Source: Phaeosaccion multiseriatum (lineage: Eukaryota; Ochrophyta, other classes). From it: 64,000 nucleotides of DNA. The DNA lies in contig OZ218962.1 of assembly GCA_965112735.1 (NCBI GenBank), positions 496,001-560,000 on the forward strand, read 5' to 3'. Under the pieces are notes generated by a model. That model did no database searches. It worked only from the letters and a program-made list of their open reading frames with translations, and was not told the DNA's origin. The position numbers were made by a program, and so were the translations under genes. Below are positions 36,040-50,101 of this stretch, one piece after another. Position 1 is the first letter of the stretch. Each line of letters opens with the position of its first letter.

Positions 36040-39000
36040 AAGAGGGCGGAAGAGCTCGGTTCAAGCCTTGTCCTGCCTGGCTGTCCCTCCCTTCTGCCTC
36101 TATCCTTCGGCTGCCATCTGGCCCTTGCCAGCCTTACTCTGTGGACAGATCGGATCCGAGCCACATTCGAGGCCTCCAAGGAGGTGTGTGTGTGTATGTG
36201 CGTGCGTGCGTGCGTGCGTTCGTGTGTGTGCGTGTGTGTGTGCGTGTGTGTGTGTGTGTGCGTGCGCGCGCGTGTGTATCTGCGAGTGCGTCTGTGTCTA
36301 CGTTCGTGTATCTACGTGTGCATGCGTGTGTGTGTGTGTGTGTGTGTGTGCGTGTGCCTGTGCGTGGGTGTGTGCGTGTGCGTGGGTGTGTGCATGTGCG
36401 TGTGTTTGTGCGTGTGCGTGTGCGTGTGCGTGTGCGTGTGTGGTGTGCGCGTGTGTGTGTGCGTGTGCGTGTGTGTGCGTGTGCGTGTACGTGCGCGTAT
36501 GCGTGTGTGCGTGCGCTTGTGCGTGGGCTCTTGTGACTCACTCCTGCGTGCATTGCGTGAATGTGTGTGTGTGTGTGTGCGTGCGTGTACCCCACCATAG
36601 GTGGAGAAGATCGAGTGGGCCGCCTCCCTGGAGGGGCTACAGGAAGAGAGCTGCCTACTCGTACAGAGGCACTACCGCAGATGGGTACAAGACAAGAGGG
36701 CTATTAAGGCTGCGAAAGAGGAGGCAGACAGGAGGAGAGAGGAGAGGAGGAGGAGACGCAACCACCACATGGCGGAACGGTGAGTGGAGGGGGTTGTGGA
36801 GTGTCGTGGATGGGGAGGGGATGGCAGTGGATGGGGAACCGTACCCTAAGACTATTTACTCTCCTTGTTTGCTTATGGACCGTCAACTACCACTGCTTGC
36901 CGAATCACCAACTGCTCAGGGAGAGGCAACTCACCGCCTTGCTGCTAGTGGAGAGAAGGAGGAGGGCCGAAAAGGAGCGGCTGGAGGACAGAGAGGTGAG
37001 GATGGAGGGTAGTGCGTCGGGAGGGGAGGAGCTAGATGGCAATGGATGGGGAGGGCAGGGGATAGATGGCAGTGGATGGGGAGGGGTGTTTTATTGACTT
37101 ACAGGAATCGACCTAAGAATTACGTATGTGTGGATGGGGAGGGGAGGGGGGGATGGCACTGGATGGGGAGGGGAAGAGAAAGGAAGGGTGTGCCCGTCTG
37201 CTGTATGCTGTCCACAACACGCACGCACACGCACGCACACGCATGCACACGAACCCACGCACCCTGCTAGCTCATCACCATCCATCTCCCCTCCTATCTC
37301 TCTCCCCCTTTATTTACTCTATCATCTATTTGCTCTCTCGTTTCTTTTCATGCGCTCACTTGCACTTGTCGTGACATATCCCGACAGGAAAACATCATGA
37401 AGGAAGCCGTCCGGAGAGAGGCCGAGCGGCGCTTCAAGCTCTCGGCCCACCGCCGCACACGCCCTCTTCTCTTCCACTGGCGCAGAGAGGTGCTCGTGGG
37501 TCAGATGGTTCGCCGTCACTCGATCGAGCTGCGGCGTGTGGTTCTCCAGCAGTGGGGCTGCGTCGCCAAGCGGAGCATCCGAGAGAACCGGGCGGCGACC
37601 GTTCTCCAGCGGCGTGTGAGGGAGTGGCTGCTGTGCAGGCAGGCCAAGGCTCTGAGGATGCGCCTCCAGGAGAGGGGGGGGAGGTTTAAAGACTTCATGG
37701 AGAAAGCTGCGGGTGAGAGGAGGAAAGGGGGGGGAGGGATGGCAGTGGATGGCAGTGGATGGCAGTGGACAGCACTGGATGGCGCAGGGGATGGGGAGGG
37801 GAGAGAGGGAGACAAAGACTGGCAGAGAGAGGGAGAGGGAGAGGAAGAAGGAGAGAGGTGGGGGGAGGGGGGGGAGGGAGAGGGAGAGGGAGAAGCGGGC
37901 TAGTGCTGCGCTCTTTGAATTCATCCCTCCCTCCCTCCCTCCCTCCCTCCCCTTCTTTCTCTCTTCCTCCCCTCAGGCAAGTACCAACGCCTTCTCTTGT
38001 CCTCCTGGCGGCGATACACCAAACGCTCCCTCCGCATTACACAAATGGCAAACACTCACCGCCTCTCCATCCTCTCTGAGCGCCTCTCTCAATGGCGACT
38101 GTGGACTACCAACATTCGCGAGAGGAAGGAGGCGGCAGCGTGGGTGGTGCAGAGGCCTGCGAGGGCTTTCGTAGCGCGACTCAGGGTACACAGGAAGAGA
38201 AAAGCGCAGGTGCGTGGGTGGGTGTATCTCTCTCTCTCTGTGTGTGTTTGTGTGTGTGTGTGCAGTGTGTGCGCGTAAGTGCGTGTGTGTCTGTGTGCGT
38301 GCGTGTGCGTGTGTGTCTAGAGAGTGTGTGGATGTGTGTGTGTGAGAGCATGTGCGTGCGTGCGTGCATGCCTGCATGAGTGGTGGGGGTCTTTTCGCAA
38401 CGTACACACAGAAGCCACGGAGCGGAGCATGTAGATATGTTGATGATTCACGCCACCTGAAATGTCGAAGTGTAGAGCAGCGTGACGAACCGAATGAATC
38501 GCTGCTCCATCTCTCTACATATGCCCATACTCCCGTGTATGTACCCCCCCCTCCCCCCCCATCCACTGCCATCCCCCCTTCCCTCTGTGTACAGGCGGCT
38601 GTGCTTGTGCTGCAGCGGCGTCTGAGAGTGGTGGCGGTCCGCCAGAAAATGCTCGTGTCCAGGGATGCGTGGAGGGGCAAGATGGAGAGAAGAGACGCTC
38701 TCGTGAAGAAGATGTGAGTGAGTCGGAGTGGGCCTAGGTCCCTATCCTCCCTTCCATCCCTCACTGCCTCCCTCCCTCCCTCCCTCCCTCCCTCCCTCCC
38801 TCCCTCCCTCCCTCCCTCCCTCCCTCCCTCCCTCCCTCCCTCCCTCCCTCCCTCCCTCCCTCCCTCCCTCCCTCCCTCCCTCCCTCCCTCCCTCCCTCCC
38901 TCCCTCCCTCCCTCCCTCCCTCCCTCCCTCCCTCCCTCCCTCCCTCCCTCCCTCCCTCTCCCTCCCTCCCTCCCTCCCTCCCTCCCTCCCTCCCTCATCC

Positions 39001-40950
39001 CCCAGCCACGAGCGCACTCTCCGTCTTGTACTGGAGGGGTGGCGTAGAGAGAAAGGGCACTTACGTCGAGTCAAGTCCTTCGCTGCCAAGCTTGACCTGA
39101 GGCATGAGGAGAACGTGCAGAGGAAGGTGGGTGGGGACGGCAGTGGATGCGGATGAGGAAGGAAGGAAGGGAGGGAGAGAGGGAGGGAGAGAGGGAGGGA
39201 GGGATGGAGGAAGAGAGGGAGGGAGAGAGGGAGGGAGGGAGGGAGGGAGGGAGGGAGGGAGGAGAAGATGAGAGAGGATTGGTTTTGGGGTGGGGGACGG
39301 TGGTCCGCGGCGTATGTGGGGTGTAAAGGTGGTGGGGTATGGGGTATAGGGTATGAGGTGTGTGGGATGACCTATGGGGTAGAGGGCGCATGTGCGTGTA
39401 CTCACTCGGCAGGGTGCTGTCTATCCTTCCTGTGTCCAACATCTGTGCTCAACAAAGGCTTGACACTTGCTGGGCAATTGCTTGACAAAGGCTTGACAAA
39501 GGCTTGACAAAGGCTTGACAAAGGCTTGACGAAGGCGTGATAAACAGGATGTGTCCAGCAGTAGCTAACACCCTACTCCTCCCACTTCGTCAGGCCCTAC
39601 TGGCGTGGCGTCATGAGGTTGCCGATATACTGTCGAAGCGATCGGCACAGGAGAGGCAGAAGCAGGAGGAGAACAGGCGTTTCAATCACGCCGCCACCTC
39701 CATTCAGAAGGTAAATAAAGGTGGGGGGAGAGGGAGTCACGAGAGCCAGGAGGGCACAGAAACTAACCTAAACAAGTGCAGAGACCACACTACACAAGTC
39801 GTCGCAGAAGCTTGTTGTCGTGGCAGGGCCACCACAGGAAGGAGTCACAGAATCCACAGCACCGGAGAACCACATCGCGCAGCCCTTCTCCAGTGCACCT
39901 GCGCTGCTGTACTTGGCTTTTCGTTGACTTCTCTCTCTCTCTCTCTCTCTCTCCCCTTTCTCTCTTCTCTCTGTGATAAAGGTGTGGAGGGGCCACTTTG
40001 CAGGCTACGCATTCGGGAGGGAACTCTTGCGCGTCCGAGCTGCCGTGCACATTCAGGCCGTCTACAGAGGTAAGGAGCGTACATTGGGTACATTATATAT
40101 AGGGTATATGATATATAGGGATATGATAGATAGGGTATATGATAGATAAGGTATATGATAGGGGCCATAGGTATGTAGGGCAGGGGGTATTTTACGGTAT
40201 GGAGAAGCAAGCCCGTCCGTGGAGGTGAGGAGGGCCCCTCTCGATCACCTCACCGCATCACCACACCACCACACCATCTGTATCATCACCACATCATTTG
40301 TACCACCAACTGACCTACATGCATCCTCTTCACCACCTCACCAAATCATCATCCTCGCTCCAATTGCACACAGGACACCTCGTGCGTATGCACACACTCG
40401 GAGCGGCGGTTCTTTTCCACTCCGCCGCTATCATCCAGGTGAATTACGAAAGGGTACTTTGGCTATATATATATATATGTATATAATATATATATATATA
40501 TATATATACTATATATATATATGTTAGTCACTGACCTCACATACCAACATACCAAGTCACTGAATAACCTACAACAGTCATTTAGTCGCTTTACCACCAA
40601 GTCACTGAATACCGTACTGTTCCACACCGTAGGCCATGGTACGAGGATACGCGGTGCGGAAACGTTACACACTCTACTTCGTCGAGGCCGCCCTCACCTT
40701 CTCCAGGACCAATCAGTACAACAGACTGCTGCACCTGCTGGAGCTCTGGCCGGACGTGGTACACGAGGTGGATGAGGACGGGAGTAACTTGCTGCATCAC
40801 GCGTGCAAGGTAGGTGTGTTGGTCATACAGGCGTGTGTGTGTGTGCGTGTGTGTGGGGGGGGAGGATGAGGATGGGAATAATTTGCTGCATCACGCCAGT
40901 AAGGTGGGTATGTTGGTGATACAGGGATGTGTGTATATTTGTATATTTGC

Positions 40951-41005
<55 letters not shown>

Positions 41006-44000
41006 CGTGTGTGTTTTCGTGTGTGTGTGCGTGGCCCCGAGAGGAGGCGAGCAGTTCTCCCTTGAGCTCCTCCTCCTGCTCCTCCTCCTCCTCCTCCTGC
41101 TACTGCTGCTGCTGCTACTGCTGCTGCTACTGCTGCATAGTGCCAATCCCTTAACATGCCCGTACACCTCCTCCACCACCCCACCCTGCCCCGCCCGGAG
41201 CGTGTCAATATCCATAGCCTCGATATAAATCGAGACCAATAGACTGAAACTGAAACTGAAACTTCAGCTGCAACTGAGCTCTTTCCCCCCTCTTTCTCCA
41301 CCACCACCTGAACCCCACCCACCTACCCACCCACGTCTACCCACCCACCCACCCACATCTACCCACCCACACACACAGGGCTCTGCCAAGCGCACACTCA
41401 AACTGTGTCTCCGCTACGGCATGGACCCCAACGCGTACTCCTCGCAAGGCAAGACCCCCCTCCACATGGCGGTACAGAGTCCCAAGCCCCTCGTCAGAGG
41501 AGAGTGCGTGCTCTACTTACTCCAACACGGAGCCGATGTCGAGCTTCCCGACTACGAAGGAGCTTGTCCGGTCCTCCTTGCGGCTCGTACAGGGCACGGA
41601 GATGTGTTAAAGCCCTTGCTTGAGGCAGGGGCGCGCATCGACCCTCGGGATGATAGCGGTGCGACCCCTCTTTTTGTGGCGGTGTACGAAGAGTTTGATG
41701 TAACCGTCGAGTTGCTGCTGCGCTATGGCGCCGACAGCGGGGAGAGGGGCGGAGGGGGCGCTACGGCCTTGCATGTGGCGTGCGGGAATGGTGAGTGCAT
41801 TACGAGTTGCTTTTGCGTTTCGGGGAGTGTGAGTGTGTGGGAAAGTCTCCCATTCTACCTCTCCCTCTCCCTTTCCCTCTCCCTCTCCCTCTCCCTCTCC
41901 CTCTCCCTCTCCCTCTCCCTCTCCCTCTCCCTCTCCCTCTCCCTCTCCCTCTCCCTCTCCCTCTCCCTCTCCCTCTCCCTCTCCCTCTCCCTCTCCCTCT
42001 CCCTCTCCCTCTCCCTCTCCCTCTCCCTCTCCCTCTCCCTCTCCCTCTCCCTCTCCCTCTCCCTCTCCCTCTCCCTCTCCCTCTCCCTCTCCCTCTCCCT
42101 CTCCCTCTCCCTCTCCCTCTCCCTCTCCCTCTCCCTCTCCCTCTCCCTCTCCCTCTCCCTCTCCCTCTCCCTCTCCCTCTCCCTCTCCCTCTCCCTCTCC
42201 CTCTCCCTCTCCCTCTCCCTCTCCCTCTCCCTCTCCCTCTCCCTCTCCCTCTCCCTCTCCCTCTCCCTCTCCCTCTCCCTCTCCCTCTCCCTCTCCCTCT
42301 TCCTCTCCCTCTCCCTCTCCCTCTCCCTCTCCCTCCCCCCCCCCCTCCTCATCCACCATAACACAAACTAACACAAAACCCTTTCCACCCTCTCCTCTCA
42401 ACAAAAGGCTTCCGCGATATTGCCGACGTGCTTCTGCGCTACTCTGCCGATCACGAGGCTTTGGACGACGATGGCCTTACCCCCTTACATTACGCCATCA
42501 ACTCAGACAACGGCGATCTATGCGATCTCCTTGTGGGCTATGGGGCGGAGGTGAGTGCGATTGCTTGTGACAGGGGCTTGTTTGCTTGTGACAGGGGCTT
42601 GTTTGCATGTGACAGGGCTTGCTTGCTTGTGACAGGGCTGATTGCTTCCGATTGGGCTTGTTTACTTACGATTCGTCGGATCGATCGTATGTTGCCATGC
42701 CATACTGGTGCTTATTCACCTAACATAACCCTTCCTTACGTACCCGTTCATCCATCCATCCATCCATCCACTGCCATCCTTCAGGTGAACCAGCAGGACA
42801 ACAAGGGCCGTGCTGCCCTGCACATCGCGGCCGAAGAGTCCAAGCTCAACGCGTTGGAGGAGCTCCTCGGCCATCCGGTGAGGCAGGGGGATGGATGGCA
42901 GCGGATGGATGGCAGGGGATGGATGGCAGCGGATGGATGGCAGCGGATGGATGGCAGCGGATGCATGGCAGGGGATGGATGGATAGCAGGGTAGTGTAGG
43001 AGGGCAGTGTGTGAGTGAGTTTCAGTGGCGGATAATTAGAGTGAGTTTCAGTGTCAGTCAGCTCGGCGGGAGGCGCTAGTCCCTCAGTCAATCAGGCAGC
43101 CGCACTTTCGCATCCCCTCCCTGCAAGCATAGATGGGGTTCACGTCACGATCCGAACTGCCAACCACCCAACCAATCAACCCACCCTACCAATCAACCAA
43201 CCAAACCACCCACCCAACCAACCAACCAACCAACCAACCAACCAACCAACCAACCAACCAAACAGGTGGACGTGAACGTCCGAGACGAGTTCGGCGAAAC
43301 GGCTCTGCACAACGCCGCCTACGCCGGCAACACACCGGCTGTGCTGCTCCTGCTTGGGGGGGGTGCTGACCCCAACCTGCAAAACGAGCAGGGGGATACG
43401 GTTGCGCATATCGCAGCGAGGCTTGGAAAGCTCGACATGATGCAGGCACTCATTGACTACGAGGTGAGGAAGGCGTATGGGCAGGCATATGGGGAGGGTA
43501 GAGGTGTATGGGCAGGGGAGACGTGGGGATGGCAGTGCATGGGCAGGGCAGAAGTGGTACCCTCAATCATCAATTACTCACTCCATCCCTCACTCTCACA
43601 TATTCAGCCAGCCAACCAACCAACCCACCCACCTACAAATGTACCCACCTGCCCACCCACCCGCCCACCCACCCATCCATCCATCCATCCATCCATCCAT
43701 CCATCCATCCATCCATCCACCCCCCTCCCTCAGGCCAACATCGGTCGGCGTAACTGGGAGGAGCGTACCGCCTTCGGAGAGGCCAGGATGGGGAATCACG
43801 TACCTGTTGTTGAGCTCCTGAGCAAGACGTTCGCACCGCATCAGCTTGACGAGAACCACGAGGCCAACGCTGAGGTAGGAAGGGGGGGGGGGGTGGCAGT
43901 GGGCGAGGGTATGGGGGGGACAGGGAGACGAAGGTGGATAAACAGAGGGTGAGGGAGAGGGAAAGGTGGTTGTACTACTCTCTCAGACTTCGCTCGTTGC

Positions 44001-46491
44001 CCCCTCCCTCCCTCCCTCCCCTCCCCTCCCCTCCCTTCCCTCCTCCCTCCCTCCCTCCCTCCCTCCCTCCCTCCCTCCCTCCCTCCCTCCCTCCCTCCCT
44101 CCCTCCCTCCCTCCCTCCCTCCCTCCCTCCCTCCCTCCCTCCCTCCCTCCCTCCCTCCCTCCCTCCCTCCCTCCCTCCCTCCCTCCCTCCCTCCCTCCCT
44201 CCCCTCCCCTCCCTTCCCTCCCTCCCTCCCTCCCTCCCTCCCTCCCTCCCTCCCTCCCTCCCTCCCTCCCTCCCTCCCTCCCTCCCTCCCTCCCTCCCTC
44301 CCTCCCTCCCTCCCTCCCTCCCTCCCTCCCTCCCTCCCTCCCTCCCTCCCTCCCTCCCTCCCTCCCTCCCTCCCTCCCTCCCTCCCTCCCTCCCTCCCTC
44401 CCTCCCTCCCTCCCTCCCTCCCTCCCTCCCTCCCTCCCTCCCTCCCTCCCTCCCTCCCCTCCCCTCCCTCCCTCCCTCCCTCCCTCCCTCCCTCCCTCCC
44501 TCCCTCCCTCCCCAGAGTGAGAACTGGGACGCGCAACTCCAGGCGTCGTCCTCTGCGTGGGAGCAGCGCTGGGACGCCTCCAAACAGGCATGGTACTACT
44601 TCAACTCACAGACGGGAGAGAGCAGCGCGAAGGCTCCTTTCCAGGCGAGGACGGAGGATGTGGAGAGACTCAGGGAGAAGGCGGACATTGCCTATCGCAA
44701 GAAGGTGTGTGACGTAAGATTACATATATGCCTGTGTGTCAGGTATCATGCACCACTGATCTTTTTCTCCCTCCCAAATCTCGTGTGAAGCTTTCTCCAA
44801 GCCGCTCTCCCCCTCCTCCCCCCTCACCCCCCCCTCCCCCCCTTCCACTTTCCGCCTTCCCGCAGGTCCGCCCCGTCAACTCCGCGTCCCTTTTGGGCAC
44901 CTCAGACTACGTTGAGTACTTTAATACCGAGAACGAGGTAAGATACGTCCACACCAACATGAACTACTCTTACGTAATCTGACGTATCTTTACTTAAGGT
45001 CCCTTTTACTGTCCTTCTATTGTAACCCCCCTACTGTCTCCAAGGAAATCCTCGGCCTGCGAGCGCAGCACAACGCGGCCGTGCGTCTGCAGAACTTGTG
45101 GAGGAGACGCCGGGCTGTCAAGGTGTGTAGTCGAGGCAGTCAGATAGAGGCATACAGGCAGTCTGATAGAGGCATACAGGCAGTCTGATAGAGGCATACA
45201 GGCAGTCAGATAGAGGCATACATGCAGTCAGATAGAGGCATACAGGCAGTCTGATAGAGGCATACAGGCAGTCAGATCGAGGCATACAGGCAGTCAGATA
45301 GGGGCATACAGTTAGTCAGATAGAGGCATACAGGCAGTCAGATAGAGGCATACAGGCAGTCAGATAGAGGCATACAGGCAGTCAGATAGAGGCATACATG
45401 CAGTCAGATAGAGGCATACATGCAGTCAGATAGGGGCATACAGGTAGTCAGAGGCATACAGGCCGTCAGATAGAGGCACACAGGCAGTCAGATACAGGCA
45501 TACATGCAGTCAGATAGAGGCATACATGCAGTCAGATAGAGGCATACATGCAGTCAGATAGAGGCATACAGGCAGTCAGATAGAGGCATACAGGCAGTCA
45601 GATACAGGCATACAGGCAGTCAGATAGAGGCATACAGGCAGTCAGATAGAGGCATACATGTAGTCAGATACAGGCATACAGGCAGTCAGATAGAGGCATA
45701 CATGCAGTCAGATAGAGGCATAGGCAGTCAGATAGAGGCATACAGGCAGTCAGATAGAGGCATACATGCAGTCAGATAGAAGCATACATGCAGTCAGATA
45801 GAGGCATACATGCAGTCAGATAGCATACATGCAGTCAGATAGAGGCATACAGGCAGTCAGATAGAGGCATACAGGCAGTCAGATAGAGGCATACAGGCAG
45901 TCAGATAGAGGCATACAGGCAGACAGCCAGTCAGGTAGTCTGATAGAGGCATACAGGCAGACAGCCAGTCAGGTAGAGGTTTTGTGTGTGTGGGTTTGTG
46001 TTCGTCTCGATGGCAGTAGATGCTCGATTGATCACACCCTCCTCTCTCCTGCACTTGACTCCCCTCCCCTCCCCTCCCCTCCTCTGCCCTCCCCTCCTAT
46101 CCCTTACCCTCCACAGACCACCACACAGCTCCAACGCGAGGCCTCAGCCGCCGCTGTGCTCGGCAGAGCCGCTCGTCGATGGCTCGGCTATAGACGGAGG
46201 GAGCACATTCGGGCCTGCGAGGGGGCAGCGAGAGTGATCCAGAGGGCCTATCGCTGCGCCAACTCTCGCTACATGTACAAAACCTTCGTCAGAGAGCATA
46301 TTCACTCCAAGGCCCAGCAGGTAAGGGAGGGAGGGGGGGGAGGGGGGGTGGGGTGTGGCAGTGGATGGCAGTGGATGAGGGCAGTCGATTCTTTCTCTTT
46401 CCACCCCCGTCCGGTCCCCTTACGCTCCATATGCCCGGAAGGATCCCCAGAAAAAAATGACACTGGCCCTGCCCATACGCTTCCACATCAT

Positions 46492-46547
<56 letters not shown>

Positions 46548-49500
46548 CCTCTCCCTCTCTTGCCCATATGCCTGCCTCTGTCCTCTTGTGTCTCGCCAAA
46601 CGAGCAGGTGACGCTGGCCCGGCTGCTGTCCCGTGTGTGGCGCGGCTATCACTACGGCCGCAAGCCTCGGCGCCGACTCCTTGCTCTCCGAGCTTACGCG
46701 TGGTGGGGGGAGGAGGAGTGGGGTAAGGCGCTCGACGCCTCCTCCACCTTGGGCCCGCTGCGCTCCTTCACCTACCCTGTGAAGCCCAAGTCTACGCAGC
46801 ACGATGGTGTTGTGAAGGGAGGTGTGAATGGTGTGAATGGTGGTGCCAACGGTAGTGTTAATGGTGTTCGTGCGGTTGTATCACCAACTGCTGCTGCGGC
46901 TGTGGCCATGTGCAACGAGTACGTGCTGTACGGCTCTGTGGATGTAAAGTTTTACCACCACGTTGGGGAAGCAGGAGCAGCGGGGGAGGAGGCCTCTTGC
47001 TTCTCTTGGCAGCAGCCCGACGAGTGGTTCTACAGCGACATCACAAATGCCAAGGAGGAGGCTCACCGCAGACGCCACGGGTACACTCGATCGGTGCGTG
47101 TTGTCAAAGGGACAGGCAGTCGAGCGTAGGCGCCAGTGAGAGTTTCAGTAGGACAGGCGTCAGTGAGAGTTTCAGTGGGACAGGCGCCAGTGAGAGTTTC
47201 CGTTCGATCGCGCTGGCTTGATTGGCAAGAGAGAGTTGCAGGTCCACGAAAATTAAAGCTGACACCTGCGCTTCCCCCTCTCCCCTCCCCATCCACTGCC
47301 ATCCCCCTTCCACATCCACTGGCATCTCTCCTTGTACCCCCCCTGTAGGAGCTGTGGGCGGCGTCAACGATTCAGTCCCGCTGGAGGAGGAAGCTTGCAA
47401 GAGAGGCCCTCCACCACATTCTCAAGGCACAGCGCATCTGCAAGAGTGCGGAGACCACGTATCTCGAGCGGCCTGATGATCTACGCCACCTCATCAATTA
47501 CATACTCTTCCTGCACGTCATTCGCAAGGACTACGCCAGGTGAGGGGGGGTAAGGGGTGAGGGGTGTCAGGACAGGGGGGTAAGGGGTGAGGGGGGGCTG
47601 TAACTTCTCTCTCTGTCTTCCGCCCCAGAGCTGAAACCAACCTATCTGCCCACCCCTCTCTAAAACTGCTCTCCATCTCTCCCTGACCGCCCCTCTGAAA
47701 CTGCTCTCTCTGTCCTCCCCTTTCTGAAACTGCTCTCTCTCTCCCCACCCGTCGCTGAAACTGCTCTCTCTCTCTCTCTCTGCCCACCCCTCTCTGAAAC
47801 TGCTCCGTCCCTCTCTCTGCTTACCCCCTGTCCTCTTCCCCATCCCCACAGAGTGCGCATGCTCTACGCCCAAGCTCTCTCGGAGATGACTCGCAAGGGC
47901 CCCGATGTGGAGCTGTTGTTATACGCATACGCCATCTTCAGCATGGCCACTGGAGAGGAGGATACTGAGAGCGTCATGTCGTATGTAGCACGGGCCCGTG
48001 TGGCGCAGAAGGAGGGCAAGGCAAGGGCCGACACCAAGCCAAGACACTTTGCACTCGCCGAGGTGCGGCAGTTGGTGATACAGGGGGAGGGGAGGGGAGG
48101 GGAGGGAAGGGGAGGGAGGGAGGCAGGGAGGGAGGGAGAGAGGGAGGGAGGGAGGGAGGGAGGGAGGGAGGGAGGGAGGGAGGGAGGGAGGGAGGGAGGG
48201 AGGGAGGGAGGGAGGGAGGGAGGGAGGGAGGGAGGGAGGGAGGGAGGGAGGGAGGGAGGGAGGGAGGGAGGGAGGGAGGGAGGGAGGGAGGGAGGGAGGG
48301 AGAGAGTAGCGAGGTATGTACTGAAAAGGAAAGGAATTCGTGCCGCGCATTCCTACCACGGGTTCTCTTGCCCCCTTTTCCTTCTTTGTGTGTGTACGCA
48401 ATTTTCTCTTATCGCACTTTTCTTCCCTTCTCCCTCCCCCCCCTACCCAGGCCGGCTTCTTCCGCTACGCAGCGTTCAACATCAAGGACGGTCACAGTTG
48501 GCACAACTATGCCCTCTGTCGCTACCTCGTATATGGTGACTACAGCACCGCTCTCAATTGCTTCGTTCAAGCCATCGAAGCCAGCCCCAACGATCAGAGG
48601 ATACAGGTGAGAGGTGGATGGCAGTGGATGGGGGGGCAGGGAGGGGCTGGCTTTGGATGGAGGGGCAGCGTCGGATGCGCTTCAGCGCCTCGGGTTCTCC
48701 CTTCGCTGACCCTTTTTCCTTTCTCCCCTCCTCCTGCCCTCCATCAACCAACCAACCAAACAACCTCAACTCACAGGACAACTTCTCTATAATGTGCGAG
48801 ATGGAACCTGCTCAGTCGGGGTACCCTGCCCGCTCCGCCTTCGACATCCTCACTGCGTACAACCACGACACCACTCAGCAGGAGCGGAAGATGGCCAAGC
48901 TTAGAGAGGAGGTGTTCTTGGCCAGTCCGAAGGCGCAATGGGCAGTGAGAAGGTGAGGGGGGGCGGTTGGTGGTACGCAGTGGGGGTTGTTCGCTGTCAG
49001 TTGGAAGTACAGTTTGTGGTGCAGTTGGTGGTACACGGCCAGCACTGAGTGTTGGGTGTTGAGCGTTTGGGTCTTTGGGTGCTTGGGTGTCTGGGCGTTG
49101 ACTAGGTAGGATCTGGTGTCAGTCGGTGGTGGTCGGTGACGGGGGGGAGGAGGAGGAGGAGGAGGAGGAAGAGGAGGAGGAGGAGGAGGAGGAGGAGGAG
49201 GAGGAGGAGGAGGAGGAGGAGGAGGAGGAGGAGGAGGAGGAGGAGGAGGAGGAGGAGGAGGAGGAGGAGGAGGAGGAGGAGGAGGAGGAGGAGGAGGAGG
49301 AGGAGGAGGAGGAGGAGGAGGAGGAGGAGGAGGAGGAGGAGGAGGAGGAGGAGGAGGAGGAGGAGGAGGAGGAGGAGGAGGAGGAGGAGGAGGAGGAGGA
49401 GGAGGAGGAGGAGGAGGAGGAGGAGGAGGAGGAGGAGGAGGAGGAGGAGGAGGAGGAGGAGGAGGAGGAGGAGGAGGAGGAGGAGGAGGAGGAGGAGGAG

Positions 49501-50049
49501 GAGGAGGAGGAGGAGGAGGAGGAGGAGGAGGAGGAGGAGGAGGAGGAGGAGGAGGAGGAGGAGGAGGAGGAGGAGGAGGAGGAGGAGGAGGAGGAGGAGG
49601 AGGAGGAGGAGGAGGAGGAGGAGGAGGAGGAGGAGGAGGAGGAGGAGGAGGAGGAGGAGGAGGAGGAGGAGGAGGAGGAGGAGGAGGAGGAGGAGGAGGA
49701 GGAGGAGGAGGAGGAGGAGGAGGAGGAGGAGGAGGAGGAGGAGGAGGAGGAGGAGGAGGAGGAGGAGGAGGAGGAGGAGGAGGAGGAGGAGGAGGAGGAG
49801 GAGGAGGAGGAGGAGGAGGAGGAGGAGGAGGAGGAGGAGGAGGAGGAGGAGGAGGAGGAGGAGGAGGAGGAGGAGGAGGAGGAGGAGGAGGAGGAGGAGG
49901 AGGAGGAGGAGGAGGAGGAGGAGGAGGAGGAGGAGGAGGAGGAGGAGGAGGAGGAGGAGGAGGTGGAGAAGAAAGGGGGTGGGAGGGAGTGCATGGGAGT
50001 AGTGAGTAGAACAAGAGAAGGGACTGCAGCGAGCCGCATATACACACAT

Positions 50050-50101
<52 letters not shown>

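Noticed and set aside
41607-42570. Long Ser-Leu, Pro-Leu, Pro-Ser and Gly-Glu frames
   Set aside because: Artefacts of the CCCTCT array in intron 18.
43841-44788. Long Pro-Ser-Leu and Gly-Arg-Glu frames
   Set aside because: Artefacts of the CCCT array in intron 22; only the last part (from 44516) is real exon 23.
45127-45975. CRISPR array
   Set aside because: Units are contiguous 21-mers with no unique spacers.
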